Positions 28,194 through 42,703 of a stretch of DNA of 64,000 bases are shown one piece after another (position 1 is the first letter of the stretch; each line of letters begins with the position of its first letter). The DNA lies in the NCBI RefSeq assembly GCF_036669915.1, contig NC_089324.1, positions 11,602,118-11,666,117 on the forward strand. Reading direction: 5' to 3'. The DNA comes from Pocillopora verrucosa. Its lineage: Eukaryota; Cnidaria; Anthozoa; Scleractinia; Pocilloporidae. The position numbers and the translations under genes are program-made. Below the pieces are notes generated by a model. The model searched no databases. It was not told the DNA's origin and saw only the letters and a program-made list of their open reading frames with translations.

Positions 28194-30637
28194 TGCATAT
28201 GAGACAAACAGTTGGATACTCGCTGTTTCATTCTTGACTCGCTTTGCGGGCTCTTCATAATACGGTACAGCTCCTAAAATGCTCAGCGATACTACACATC
28301 AAAACGTCTGATGAGATCCACATACTTTCTCTTTTCTGAACTTTTTATTGTTTCACTTACCGTTGCGTACCTGAAAACTTGTTGTTAAACAAGCGTACTG
28401 AGCACTATTCTTTGTCTTCTTTGAAAAGTTATTTTCTGCAGCGTGACTGATTCGAGGATGTAAAAGAACTACAAAGTATTTTAGTAAACCAGCTTTGTGG
28501 CAATTTCGCAGTCAGGTTCAAAATAATGTGACACTACACATTTTAATTTAAGAGGAAATTTTGTATGTTAAAACTGCGATACACAATGTTGGTTTATAGT
28601 CCTAAAATCCATCTTTGAGAGGCAGGACACTGACTATTGAAATACTATCGAGTAACATTTCATTCTTTTCATTAGTTTACTGGCGTAAAAACACCGTGGG
28701 ATGTTAGAAGACTCATAAAAAGAAATTGTATTTTGCTGGCCGAAGGCGAGTAATTGACAAAGTATCCTATCATCAATTATTTTATTTTGATAGGTATCAA
28801 AAATATTGACAGCTCTGGACACCGACAACAGTTGGATGAGGTTTCTGTCAGCGAAATGAAAATCTTTGCAGTAAGCTTTGTTATGGGAACAATTTGCTTG
28901 CAAATTTTGTATAAGCTTTCAAAACATTATTTGCTTCAAATAGCTCGTGAAACAGAAATGTTGAACCAGGTTGCAGATTTTATGACGAGATGAGCTTTTT
29001 GCATGTGTTATTAATTATGGCGGGTACAATGCATAAAGATTTTAACTCATAGAGATTGATAGTTTGATAATAAAAACCGTCAAATATCTAATAAACCAAT
29101 GGTTGTTTTTCTGTGAGGTGTTTAGGAAGTTCTCCTGATTCGCGGTTCCTGTATTGTTATTAATTATCAGGCTCTGTGAGACAGTTTGTTTGATTTATTT
29201 TGGAGGGATTTCATCGTGATGTCACATTTGGCGTGAATATTTTCGAAGGAACATATGCGACTCTGAGGTTTGGTCAACAAAAAGGCGTGTGGACATTTTC
29301 CTATAAAATGCTGGAATTTAAGAACCAAAGCGACTTTTGACTGAAATAGATACATTCAGTTATTGTAAGGTGAGTTAATATCTTTTTTTTCTTTTCAGAT
29401 GTAGACCCGTTCGAATTTCCGACAAATAAAGAAACAGGTTGAATATGATCGCAGTACTGAGTACAGCGTATGTTATTCATCACCTCTGCTTTCTGTTATG
29501 TTTCACAATGGAACTTCGGTCTAAATACTAAAGACGATCAATACCGAGCTCTTTAAAAAAAAATTAATGCAATAAATATCTGGCTTTTCGCTTTCCTACC
29601 GACGAGTGACTGAATCGCCTAAATTAAAAAGAAAAAACGCTCATTTCGATTCTAACCTGAGGAAAAGCTTGAGTATACCAAAACAGCCGGATATTAATAA
29701 AACAGATCAGAAATACTGTCATGCGCTCTTAACACTCTCTTAAAACATGAAAGAAGTACTTAATTTAGGACCGGGAAAATCCTCCCTTTTTGATTGATTC
29801 AGTTTTGTTTATGTTTTGTTAATGTTCAGCGTTACTCTTTACAGATTTGTTTCGGTTTGATCTCCTCCGAACTTAACCTCACTGCGGTTTAATAACTCCC
29901 CATGACGTCAAGTAATTAGTAAATAAAAGATTTTATCGAGTGTATCATCAGACCCTTGTAAAAATACACTACAAATAAGTGTTTGCGTTTAAAGATCTTA
30001 AAAGATATATGTGTCATTTTGAGTCGTTTTCGCTTATAAGATATCTTGAAACAGCAATTATCTCCTGTGAAATAACTACGAGCGAGCGGTAGGCAACTGG
30101 ATTTCCATGCGAAAAAGTCGCCCTGTATTTCAAACTAAGAGGTATCTAGTAGATTTACTAAGTCCTTCAGAGCGTGAAATAAAAGGTAGCTCTTTTTCTT
30201 TTGTCCTTTTTATTAGCCATAAATTTTGGGATGTCATCTGATGCTGACGTCATCAGTGTAATATATTCCTTCAAAATATTGACTGATAGTGACGTTTTAA
30301 CAATATCACACTCTTTTTCTTTTTCCAATTTAAATCTATTATCTTTCTCTTTATAATGTCTGTCAGAAATACCAGATTTTCGGTAAGGTTGTTTGTCTGG
30401 ATTTCTGACACTAGGTTTTCATCCAGTCAATGTCTTTTTTTTTTTAAATTTGCATCATTCTGTTTGAAAAACAAAAAAAATGGCAATAATGATCATGAAA
30501 ATAACAATTATGTTACTTCCCTTCACAAGAGCGAAACATTTATCGTCATTTTCTTTGATCTTCCCATTTCTTTTTGTACGAATGCTCTATAAACTGCTCT
30601 CCATACATTTGAGTAAGGTGCGGACAAATAGAATTTG
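28194..30637. other. Gene-free stretch
   Basis: AT-rich, several short overlapping ORFs without domain text, no splice-consistent exon found. A leading noncoding exon of the small membrane-protein gene at 30910 could lie here. Confidence 0.35.
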
Positions 30638-30740
30638 TTTAACAATCAAAAGCTTCTTTAGTTGGTGATCATTCACTTTACTCTCGTGACCTTGATGTAC
30701 GATTTAGGGAAATGTGTATGATGCTAGTCACTCGTGGGGG
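30638..30740. repeat. Diverged duplicate of 1-110 (empty site)
   Basis: Begins tttaacaatc and contains ctcgtgaccttgatgt and gatgctagtcactcg. It is collinear with 1-110 plus 356-385, without the hairpin insert at 137-346. It sits 170 bp upstream of the small membrane-protein gene at 30910. Confidence 0.55.
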
Positions 30741-30909
30741 TCATAAACTTTGCTGGCATAATTTTAGTGATTCTATCAGACTCTATGCAGCCCATGTAAG
30801 CGAAGACTGAGTTACATGAAAACTCTATCTTATGTTAAATGATATAAGACTATTTCAAATGATATTTCTATTTATCATTGATGTCATTTTTTAGAAAAAA
30901 GACAGGAAA

Positions 30910-32757
30910 ATGGGTGAACGAATCACCCTATCACTGCACATAAGTGATGCAAATGCACAAACACGTGCCTTCCGAAGCCAATCTTTCAACAACCCTCCAA
31001 CTTTATCAACTCATCGCTCCAGAAGAACACTAAGCCTCCCAGCAAGAGAAAAACCGGCCATTCCCCCGCCAATCTCGGAGACTCCCGAGGACTCCCGACT
31101 GGATGACGAAATGCATCCCCCAGAACAACAGCCCATACAGAGTTACCCAGAAAACTGTCATGACGAGATGCGTAAGTACATTCACTCCAAGACTAGATGA
31201 ACTTTGTCGTACCTTCAAATATATATGATGCTGAAGAGAAACATTCATTATTTTAATGCCAAAAATCAAGCCAATTTGTTGACGATTTTGTTCTAGGATC
31301 CTGCTATATGCTTAACCTAAAATATTTTATACCGTGATTAAACGACTATCTATGGAAAGTCCGTTGGGCGACTTAGATCATACTTCTTTCGAGATGTGTT
31401 AACACTGAAATACCGTTACCGTTCATTTGATTTCTTGACGACATTAAACTCAAGAATTTCCCGACAGGATCGAGGCTAACTCTTGTGATGAGATTCGAGA
31501 TTCCCTGTACGTCCCTCGAGTCTCACAGCCAATAGGTTCACGACAAAAACTAACCAATCCGCAGTTTTAGAGACCAGACCTTAAAACACTCGACCGATTA
31601 ACAAAGCTTTTGACATAACACGAGCGGTAGTCATAACTAGCCTTCGCAATAGAATCACTCTTAATTGATGCATGCTGAACTCTTAACAATGTAAAGAATT
31701 GACTAGAGCGCCTTTGCTTCCTAGATATCAATACATTTATACACTATAAATAATATTTATTGGACAGAATGAAGTCCATTTCGGCCTGTAACCATCCGAA
31801 CGATAGATTAACCAAACCGGCCGATCGCAAATGGGAAGTTGGATTTTTAATCGCGTGTATCATTACAGACACAATTGGATTACACGAAGTCCTGTTAGCG
31901 GTGAATTATAACTATGAAAATTTGAGGAAAAAAAAAAGAGGAAAAACAGCCATTGGTTATAAGTTTTCATAAAAAAAACAGCAATGAACTCTGCAAATTG
32001 CACAACAACACCTGCCCTACAAACTACAATGATATAACACCACATTATTACAAACTTAAGATTTTACAATACAATATAACACAATTACAGCACAGTCACT
32101 GTACAACATACTTACGGCTACAAGGCCGGCATATACAGCACTCACACATAAAAGAATACAAAAATTCCAGTCCTAATTCCCTTAACTGCACACATAGTTA
32201 CTTAAAGCTTTAAAAGAGAAAAGTGTGAAAGAGAAGCAAGGCTTTTAATTCATGTTCTCGATTTTATATTTGAAAGCTATTTTATGGATAAGGTAAAAGA
32301 GCTCAGGTAACGAGCTTTTTCGGAGCTTGCTTTTATATATATCATTGCGCAAAAAAAAGAATTGTGCCATCCAATTTCCTTGATAGCATAGTTGATACTT
32401 CAGTTAGTAAAGTGGCTGAAGTAGCTGCACATAAGACACGTCCTTTCCAACTCCATGAGCATGACGCGTAAACACTTTGAAATTCTATTTATTACATGAT
32501 CGCTGTCAAATTACGTGCATGATGCCTAAACTATCCTATTGATGCTCAAACATGGCTGGTGGTAACCAATCACGTTCGAGAATTTGCTTTAGTTTTACTA
32601 GGCTACATTATTAACTCGTGGAATGATTTTTCCTATTCTTACAGATTGGTTTACACCAATAGCGGGACTCTTGATTAGTCTTTTGTTATACGTATGGGCA
32701 TGCCTCCTGTCCTTATCAGCTGATGACAAGAAAACCATTTTCTTCTCCCGCTCATGA
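30910..32757 (+). CDS. Novel small tail-anchored protein, member 1
   Basis: Coding exons 30910-31171 (phase 0 to 1, donor C|gtaagtac) and 32645-32757 (acceptor attcttacag, stop TGA), giving 124 residues. An acceptor-like tttttag at 30888-30894 suggests an upstream noncoding exon. The N-terminal part is basic and proline-rich: TRAFRSQSFNNPPT, then RSRRTLSLPAREKPAIPP and an acidic tail. The last exon encodes HWFTPIAGLLISLLLYVWAC and LLSLS, a single helix, then DDKK and a short end. There is no signal peptide, so the topology is likely tail-anchored with a cytosolic N-terminus. RRTLSLP fits R-x-x-S-x-P kinase/14-3-3-type sites. The family is unknown to me. It pairs most closely with the gene at 50169. 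Confidence 0.75.
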
Positions 32758-35700
32758 AGACAAGTTACAATTCACTCTATCATTAAATAACATATTCTTT
32801 GCAGTCTACGCTAAAAGCATATTCAAAATTTAAACTATTACTATGACTATTAGTTCGCTGTTTCTTGTTCTTCGTTACTGGTGTAAGCAATTTTGATGGC
32901 ATAGGCAATTGACCCCTAAATACTGTTTGAAATAGCTTTCTAGGTGGATCAGATCATTAAAACCGAAAAGATTAGATGTTATGAACAAGAAAGATTTGTA
33001 AAGTAGAAGACTGACATGTCTCAACTACAGACTTAAGACAAAATAATTTTCATCAGGCAAAACAATGAAATAGCCGTCCAGACATCTCTTTGCCCGACAG
33101 GATAAGTAGTTATAGGATAATTGGCGACATCAACAGTTTGATAAATTTGGTAGTACTGTTTTTGTCTCGATTAAGGGTCTGTCAAATCAATTGTAGGACC
33201 ACTTTGATGTACTATGGGCATAGAACTTGACAATAACCTGAAATAAATTATATCTGGAGATATTTTTGTTGTTTTTTCTTAGCTCCATTTGTGTTGTACA
33301 TCATCAAAGCAAGAGTTATTAATCTTGACCTTTGTGTCTTTTCGAGTACAATGTCAATAAGTGACTTGATGGAATTTCCGGCGTTTAAGAAGTGGGCATA
33401 ATGAAATTGGATCAGATTGGTAGGAACATTGCAAGTGGTAGAGGAGAAAAATGAAAAAAACCCACGTGATTATCAAACTGCACCTCCCCTATAAAGGGGA
33501 ATGGGTAGAGAGGTCTTCTATTGAAAGGCGGTGCCACGTGATCATGATAGACCATGATAGTTCTGCTTATTAGTCTACACATATGACTTGGTGAGGTGCC
33601 CCTGCACAACTTTCATGGTGAAACTTTTGGAGTAGAAAATTTCTTCATCTTTTTCAACATTTTCTCCTGGTAAAGCATCAAAAGCTAGCACTCGGTGGCA
33701 TCGACATAAAACTTTCCATTCTAGTTTATTTGCGGCAAAATACTTTGCGCTCAATGAATAAAAGATATTTTTTCTTGTACGTATTTCTTTTGATGTAACC
33801 ATCTTTCAAGTCTCATACCGCCGGAAATTGCACTGTAGTAATCAATAGTAATCACACGAATCATCATAAATTATGACCAATAGATCAAAGTAACACAACA
33901 GTGAACACGTGGAAATACTCAATCTGGGCAGAATAGAAATAGAATATAGATTGATTTTTCTGAAAGCTTATGAGCCTGTAGTTCCAAGAAACAGAATTGA
34001 GCTGCTATCTGCACAAAAGTCTTCCCCATATGATTCGTCGTATTTAAAAATTCATGTTCTCCCCAGACTTCTAAGCCTGTGCCAACGCCACGAAATTTGC
34101 ATATTGTAGTTCACCCCACGTTACTTGTTTCTATGATTCGCATATCCACGATTAAAAACCATCGTAAAAGCTGACTTGTGTAGGTTCGGACAGATTGACT
34201 TGAGGCGGTCCGGAAAAGGCAGCCTTGGCTAGCTCACAGCGTTCCTTGCATTTTTTTTTAAGAACTTGAATCTACCGTATTTTCTCGATTAAACGCACCC
34301 GGCGTTTATTTAAAAATCGGCAGTTTGGGTTCGGCGCTTTTTCGAGGCCGGCGTTTAACATGGGTCCGGCGTTTAATTGAGAAAATACGGTAATTGCGGC
34401 ACTAAAATCTCACTTAAAAAGAAAGGAGAAAATAAGATGAATTAAGAGTTTTTTGCTCCTTCTCGTCGAAATTAAAGAATAGTTTCGCTGTAAAAGTCTT
34501 CTTTTTTTAGCAGTCGTATACGACTAATGGTCATGGGATAAAATACTTATCGAACTTATTGATTGAGCTAGGCCGGGCCGAAAGGGAAAATATTCGGGTC
34601 TCGGTCACCATGTACGGCCCTTATTGCGCTCAGTCTGTGCATATGACGTCAAGCCAAAGACTTTCCCGCACGGCCCTGCCACTTAGTCAATAAGCACGTA
34701 TCATTAATTTTAACAGCCCTGTCACAGTGATCGTGGTCTTTTGGGCTACTGATCGAACCCGCAATCACATAAGGCCACGTTAGAATTTTTTCACTTGAGA
34801 AATTTCTTAGAGGTGATCAGTATAATCTTAGAAGCCGAGACAACATGGCGCTGTCGACCATCTGGTCTTTATTCGCTTCATTTTCACTCCTAAAGCGACT
34901 TTGACACGTTAATGGATACTTGCCACCCTTTCCTGCTTCTTGAAAATTATTGAGTCGTAAAAATTGTGCTTTTATGACCTTTTATATAGTTGTTATCAGT
35001 AACATCTCTCTTGATTTTATGCGTTATCAATGTCTCTCTGGCCTTTGCATTCTCGGATTGGGTCTGCTTATGCGTCTGCAAAAAACTTATGAGTTTTCAG
35101 TAAAGTACACCTCAAGCGACCTTGTCAAATTAAGAATGCAATACAGATGGATTAGTGCCAGAGCTCTGTTTTAATTTTTAAACTGCTGTTATATGATAGT
35201 CGCATATTTTAAAAAAGTACTTTACATCTTCCTTTTGTTATTAGGGGTGCATCGACGGCAATTTATGTCCATTTAAGGCATATCAAAGGAAAGTAGATAG
35301 TCCGTTCTCTCTCGTTAACGGCCAACGACGTCGTCTTTACGGCACGTTTCGAAAGTAATTGCGTCAAACTATCTTGAAATTGAAGAATGTGACACGATCC
35401 ACGTTTTGTATTTAAAATTAACCACAGAAGACGAGTTTTACAGTACTACTGACAACGCCATCGAAATAGGTCTGAGGATTTGTCGAACGAATGGAAAACA
35501 CCAAACAGGGAGAGTGGGTAGGCATATGAATTCTATAATAACTTGAAACATACGATTGCAATACTCCTGTTGTAAATTCTGCATAGATATTGCAATGGGA
35601 TTTTCGTGACCTCAAAGGAATTAGCTTGAAGCAAATAACAGGTATTAAGCAGACACATAGGTCGAACAAAGCCTTGTATCTATTTCATGGTATTTGTTAT

Positions 35701-38700
35701 GGGAAATAAACTAATTATTGGGTGCATAGTCGATTTTTTTTTTTATTAAGAATCTAGTCAGATATCAGAATCTATAAAAATCTCTGGTTAGGATTTTATT
35801 AGTTTCCTGAAATTTTAATAATCGTCAAAGCGGCCCCTAATTAAAATGTTTCCTCAAAATTTGAAAGTCAATAATATTTGTCTAGAAGAGAAGAGCCTAA
35901 ATTTAATTTTCTCGACTCAAAAGTAGATAAAATGGCAGGTATTGTGCAAATTTTTACGACAGAGAGTAAATATTAGTCCGCTTTGTCAAATGTCTGAAGT
36001 TCAACGGGCGGAATTTTGACATGTACATGTTCGTCAAAATCTTGCTATTTTGCGTCGAGAGGTGACGCTTTTTGCGGTGAGGTGTGGGCGATAAACCACA
36101 GATTGAATTGTGTAAGATTGAAATGAGGATGTTGGCCATAGGTTGATTTGCATAACACAAATCTTTGACATCGACACAATTTTTTGAGGCAGACTAAGAA
36201 AACAGGTCGCAAGGGTAAGCAAGCTGAACCGGAAAAGTCATTATTGCTGTCAGCTGGGTGTGAGATTTAAGTTTAATCTGACATAGCTTTTAAGTAAGAT
36301 TTGAGATCGGTGAATTTATTTTAAGGATGCATTTGGAGCTTACAGTTTAATTTCTTTATCGTGGTAAACAATTAGTCTCTGGCAAGTACTAAGAATACGA
36401 AATCTATTCCAGTTTGAACGTATGGAAATCGTAAGTTAGAGGAATGTGTAGGCAGACTACCACTGTATGTCACCTTCAGACGGAACGTAAAAACGCATAA
36501 AGATAAAACGAACAAATGACAAAAAAAATTATTGAAATGCGAACTTACGAAAGAGCAGAACCAGCATGAACGCCCGAAAAAAGCACGAGAAACAGTTCAT
36601 GTATTTTTTGAAGTTTAGGATAAACATTTTCAAATCGATTCTACGGAAAATGCTAGATATCCAAATACGTTAGGATTGCTTTTGTTATTTGGCCTTAATT
36701 TTTTTGGGCCGGAAGCTCAAATGTTTTTTATACAAATATACTGGAAACTTCCGAAAGATAATCTGGATTGTAGTCATAGAAATCAGACAAGACAATCAAA
36801 ATCTCACAGCTTATAAAAATATTTGTGGCCGCTCAAACTTTTTTTTTCTGTTTTAAATTAACCATTTTCACATGGCTGCGAGGAGAGAAAATGGCGCCTG
36901 AATCTTAAACTAAAATCGTGTGAGATAAAATGTCTTCAGAGCGGCTTGATCCTAATTCCATCTGAAGAAATTAAACCCATGACCTGCGGTTTCTGTCAAA
37001 GATATTTTTGTTAGAGCAACTTAGGTTCTATAATTAGAAACTATCAATTAATTTATTGACCAGTCGTTACCGGTTTGCATTGAAAAACGTTCATCAATTT
37101 TAGGCTTGATTGACGAATACAATTCAGCCACTGTTGAGCTAGAATATTGCTGGCCACATTTTAATTTCTTTACATCCTGTTTGTTTGAATTACAGTCTTT
37201 GAGTATATGACAGTCATTGTTCGTGAAGTTCATCAGATGAACCAGAGCTCGATTTGTTTTCACAGCCACATATTAATCAGCGTTCAAACGAAGAGTATTG
37301 TGCTTTATGTTGTTTAGAATAAGGTCTCTCGAACACATTAGGATCACGAGGAATCGTTGTTTGCCTTTTGGATATCAAACACTCGGCGATTTTGAACAGG
37401 TATTGAGCTGTTGACGAAGCCATTCGCGATTCACTACCAACACAGGTTAGTGTCATATGAATGTTTTCATTTTATAGAAAGAGACGAAATTTAACTCATT
37501 GCAGTGTTTGAGATACATATGCTCCAATTAACAGTCTGATTAATTTTCCTCAACGCTAGTGTTTAAACCAAGCAAGTACCTTAAATTGAAAGCCCAGCAT
37601 ACAAAGAAATATCATGAAACCGTAGGAAGTAACGCGATTTAAAAATATCGCTTCGTTCATAACCCCATTTGTCTGTGAAAATCTCGTGACCAAACTAAAC
37701 AAAATTTAAGTTGGTATACGTCACAGGTAAGTTATGGGTTATAAACTTCCTCTCTTTATTTCTAGAAATTAAAAAGAAACATTGTCTGGTTCTTTCCGGT
37801 AGTAAGTCAAAAACATGAAGAAATTTGTATTATGACCGATGTCTATAGGATATGCAAATGAATTGTGATTTTTGATTTCCAAAGCACGAGATTCAAATAA
37901 TTAATTTTCTTGCATTAAATCTGTCCACCTACAGATTCTTCACAGCAGTTTACACGAGATTAAACACCAGATGTTAGTGTGCTTTTAGTCTAAAATGTTT
38001 TGCAACTTGGCCATATATTATTTCTTAGAATGAAACAGATTCCGTTTAAAAACCGAATATTCCTGTCTTTTCTTTTTGGTGGGTAATTTGAGAGTATGCA
38101 ATTTTTGGCCAATACCCTTAATGTAATTGAACAACGATTGTTAAAAAAGAAAAAAAGGTGAAAGCGATTAATCAATAATGTTGAAAGGTTACTTAAGGAA
38201 AAGTTCATATACGTGCGCTGAATTTTGATTTCTGTTCCTGCTGGAAGGCCTATATCATCTGAGAGTAGCCACCTTTTTTTCAAAAAAAAAAAAAAAAAAA
38301 GGGTGTATTGTAATGCAAACAGAAGTTATTCGCTAAAACTCTGCACGTAAAGTAGTTTAGCGGATCAATTTATCCCTAAAGTTTTTAACACATAATTGCT
38401 GAACGTGTTTCAGCCATGGACTCGAAAGATTTTTTTTAGTGCAAATTACGAAATGCATTCATTTCTGTTCCACTTTGAATGTTAAACATGGCCGCAAATG
38501 GTATGATTACTGTCATCGGTCCGTCTGTTCCGAGTTCAATTTAAGTTGTCTACGGTAATTAAGAAGCGTTTAAGAATTATCTAAAAAAGTCGCATTAAGA
38601 GTTACTGAGCTTAGAAGAACATCTGCCTTCACCAAGAAAGTGGTGAGAAACAAACCCGGAATAGGTAAGGTTACGTTAAAAAAAGAAAAAGAAAAAAAAA

Positions 38701-39396
38701 AGCGGAGATTTGAAATATGAACAACCGCAACTACAGCAAACTTGTAAGAGAACAATTTTTCTTAAAATCTGTGGCAAAAACTGCAATCACTGAACATCTT
38801 ACCGCGAAGGAAAAAAAAGCCTTTCAACAAGAGATTTATGCCATTTTTTAAAATGCGACAATCAAACGTGTTAAAAATTTAATACATTTCAAAATCTAAT
38901 TTTCACCATCTGGCGAACTTTCATGTGAAGAGAAAAAAAAAAGGAGTAGAATTTAAAATAAATACAAACGCGAAATTATTCGAAATGGACTTGTACATCA
39001 AAGGACTTTTACGATGCGAGATATTTTTTCGTCAAAACCGTTTTTCAATATATTTCCGTCTTTATGTTAACCTCACCAAAGTTGATCTTCGTATTACCCA
39101 CTTACGAAACTGATTACTACCAAATCCTTCTCAGGATTTATTTAGAAATTAAGGAAAAAAGTACTGTTTTGATCTCTATTTTTTGCTGTTTGTTGGTTTG
39201 TTTGTCTCTTTCGAAGCCGACGTTTTGGCTTGCCACGCAACGCACTCTACCGAGGCGAAAATTTTGCGAGACGGGCCGAAGACACGCATGAGAGGCAGGG
39301 TAGTGTGGATTCAAATAAACGAAATGTTTTGTAGATTTTCAACTTTCTGAAATTTACACTCGAACTTTAAAGTTTGATTTCAGAACTCTCGACACC
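32758..39396. other. Gene-free stretch
   Basis: Intergenic or intronic. It contains the MITE at 34273-34392, homopolymer runs (A-run at 38281-38301) and scattered short ORFs with no recognisable content. A noncoding first exon of the gene at 39397 may lie near its right end. Confidence 0.35.
34273..34392. mobile_element. 120 bp MITE
   Basis: Starts taccgtattttctcgattaa and ends with the complement of taccgtattttctcaattaa, a terminal repeat of about 25 bp with one mismatch. The GC-rich centre repeats ggcgttta. No ORF. Confidence 0.75.
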
Positions 39397-40053
39397 ATGT
39401 ACGAACCTCACCTGCTTACTCCATCCCAGGAACGGCCGCGCAGCACTCGGTCCCATTCTCTCAAGCCAATTAGTCAACCTAATATTCTGACTCAGAGAAA
39501 GCGACTTTACAGCCTCCCATCCAAACCTGTAATCCCGCCTCACATCACAATACAAGCCTGCCAAGACAGCAGCCAAGAAAGCTTCAGTGACGAAGAAGAA
39601 CAAAGAAGTGGATGGAGTCATGAAAGTATGGGTGAGGGAGTGATAAACCTTTTCAATTCAAATCATAATTTTAGATTATTTTTCCTACGAGGCAGATGGT
39701 CCCCTCTAATTAGAGGAGCCTCAGTACATGCATCACTTTCGTTCTCAGAGGCGCAGTTCATATTGCCAGTTCTGTCGCCACTTGCTACTGTCTGATGCAA
39801 ACACGTTTCCCCCAGACATGTTGGTAAACTGCAATAGGAAATTTTGCTTTAAATTTGAGCACAAGTCACAAGCTCAACCTCCTTTATTTAATGAATGGCA
39901 AAATGTTTGAAATTTGCTTTTGCTTAATTATCTTACTTTTCTGTTTAATTAATTTTTTTTCTGTCAGCGTGGTACACTCCCGTTGTTGGACTATCCTGTA
40001 GTCTTGTGATGTACCTATGGTCATGTATGCTGGCCTACTATTCGTCAACATAA
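39397..40053 (+). CDS. Novel small tail-anchored protein, member 2
   Basis: Exons 39397-39631 (donor G|gtgaggg, phase 1) and 39968-40053 (acceptor ttctgtcag, stop TAA), giving 106 residues. The acceptor tttgatttcag 14 bases before the ATG implies a leading noncoding exon. The N-terminus has ERPRSTRSHSLKPISQPN, then RKRLYSLPSKPVIPP, HITIQACQDSS and an acidic FSDEEEQ patch. The last exon is AWYTPVVGLSCSLVMYLWSC followed by MLAYYSST. It keeps R-x-x-S-L-P (RLYSLP). It is closest to member 3, which lies tail to tail with it on the other strand. Confidence 0.78.
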
Positions 40054-42703
40054 CTCTCTGGAAACTATCGGGTAAGCTTCTTTGTTGATAAGACGAAATG
40101 TTCATCTTCTTAGGTTTTTTGAAGCAATAAACTCGAAACGACATAAAGATTAAACAAATTTAATATCACAACAGCGACATTACATCCAGACATCCGACAA
40201 CACGATTTATAATGAACCCCAGGACGTAAAAAAGTCAGAATATTTAACCTTTCACTCCCATGATGTATGTATGTACGTATGTATGTATGATCTCTTCAAT
40301 AATTCTCCTTCCTGCCTGTCATACATTGCTTCTAATTTTAGTATGGAGAATTTGGTATTGAATGAAATTGCAATCCACTAATTTATGTTTTTCTATATTC
40401 TCATCACTTGTTTACTTGAGATTGTATCGATATTGTAAGGAGAAATTCTGTCTTGGTCACAACTGAGAGTGAAAGGGTTACACACAATAGGTGACAAACT
40501 CGAAAAGGGACCTAAACAATAAAATTACGAAACTACAGCTCAAGGAATTTTCAAATGTTTCGCTGAAAATACCAGACATAAAAACCACCGAAAAGACACT
40601 CAAACTGATAACAATAAATACGAATGTTCCAGAAATACAAACCCAACAACGCAAATTAGAAGACACGGCACACTTTTTCGTAATAAAGATATTGCCTTTT
40701 CCTTATTAATATAGTAAGCTTATCTAAGTGCATTTGCTCAACTCGCACCGCTGGTTTAGATTTATTTCAACAGTTGTGAATCGTGCGCAGAGTGGTTCTG
40801 CATGATGGCGATGTCGAATCCTTGGTTCTACCTTTCAAAACATCGTTGCACAAGATGTAATGAATGGATGCTCTAGGTAATGGTTCTTTTTTTCTTCAAT
40901 CGTTTTTGTTCCTTTTTCGCCTAGGGTATCAGGAAGAAATTTAAAACCAACGAAAGATGGAAGGAGCAGCCGCGCTTACATAAAGAGGAATGGAGTCGAA
41001 ACCAAAATTCACCAAAATTAGAAACGCCACAGAGTAAGGAATGATACAGTCCAATGAAAAAAGTAGTAACATGGAAGATAAGGAGGGAAATAAAATGGGA
41101 AATAAATTTGAAAATGAAATGAGAATTACAAATGGAAATAATAGACAACAATTATGTGAATAATAGACAGATATAGCACCGCGTTTACGTAAAACGTGAG
41201 CGGCAAGAGTGATCACGTGACCCCGATTTTCCCGTTATATTTCACGTTTGCCGGCCGTACCTTGCTGTTTCTACGTTAAAGTGAGCTGTTTGACGTCTGC
41301 AGTTTACGTAAGATTTTCTTCTCCTTTTCTCTCACAGAGTAGAAGTTAGTTGACGCAAAATTGCAGAATAAGTATTTCCCGTAACTTATACAAGGGCAGA
41401 TGAATTTTCATGTTTAAAATCCTTCAAATACCTTACTTTTCGTCAGCAGACTGCTGCAAGAACTCACGTTGACTCACGAGACAGCTTCATCGAAAATCGA
41501 AGTGACGTGAGCTCAGTCCCGCGTAGCCAAAGCAATAAAGTGAACGTTATTTTACGTGAAGCGTGATAGGGCGAACGTTATGTTTGCCTGTTCGAATAAA
41601 CGCGGTGCTTAATCAATAGGGCGTTTTAATTCCATTATCATGCCTGATAACTTCTATATTTTTCAAAATCAAGAAGAGTAAACGGCATCGATAACACAGC
41701 TAGTTTATTTTGTTTGTTCGTAATTTAAAAAATTGACGAGAAACGTCCCGTTTGCATGAATGAGCAGAAAAGCTTCACATTCAAAATTGCTTTTACATGT
41801 CTTATTTTCTATTCAAGATCTGACTTAATTTGACCCTATATTCCTAGTATTCAGTAAAGGGGCCTTTATCATATCTCTAAGTACATATGTGCGCCATGAA
41901 TGGTCAATTTAGCGAGCGGTATTTCAGTATACGGCACACGCTAAATTAAAAAGTTTGTTTGAATTGAAAGCCTTATCCTCTATTTGAACCCAGAGATGTT
42001 ATAGATACCTTACTAATCTCATGGTCTCGGTCCGTACTGTAAGTTAAGTAACCTCGTTCTTCCGTAAGTTACAGTACCAACCTAGAACAATTAACCAATT
42101 AACATAATACTTTACTCGATATTTCACAAGATGAGAGTTACCATTTAGCCAGTAATTAACAACAACTTTAAGGCATATTTTGTTGAAACTTTAATTCTTA
42201 AACCTAATGTTCCCCTGATTCATGAAGAAACTTTATTTTGATGTAACAATGAATGTATTTAAAGTGTTCGTTCGCCGGCGAACGATCAGTGGAGCTCTCA
42301 TAAAACATGGGGGAAAACATGCTGAAGTCGTACAGTTTAACTTTGGACCTTTTTGATTCTTAATTTTTTTTTCTGAAAACGTTCTTCACAGTTATATTAA
42401 GTAATTGTCTTTGAAACGTTCACCACTCCTTTTGACATCATAAATATAAATATTAATAATGATAATAATAACAATACTAATAATTAGTTAATTAATAAAA
42501 TTTGCCATAAAGCTTTGTTTATGTCATCTCTTGTCTCCAAAAGTTGTAATCATCCAAGGGATAGACAAATTATATTTGATTTTCCCCTAACTGAACTTTC
42601 ACCTCCTCTCTTAACGACATCATGAATGTAAAAACAAAAAAACAAAAAAACAAAAATGAAAGAATTCAAAAGAACTGTGCAACCAACCGTCTTCTTTGAC
42701 TTT
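40054..42703. other. Gene-free stretch between members 2 and 3
   Basis: Holds a tgta/tatg microsatellite at 40264-40288 and a possible 440 bp inverted-repeat element (about 41173-41613) with agcaccgcgttta-type ends. A taa/ataata-rich tract lies near 42440-42500. No exon is supported; the 3' UTRs of the two convergent genes flank it. Confidence 0.35.

Noticed and set aside
41173..41613. Possible 440 bp inverted-repeat element
   Set aside because: Only about 13 bases of the ends are complementary and the interior shows no symmetry, so it is not listed as an element on its own.
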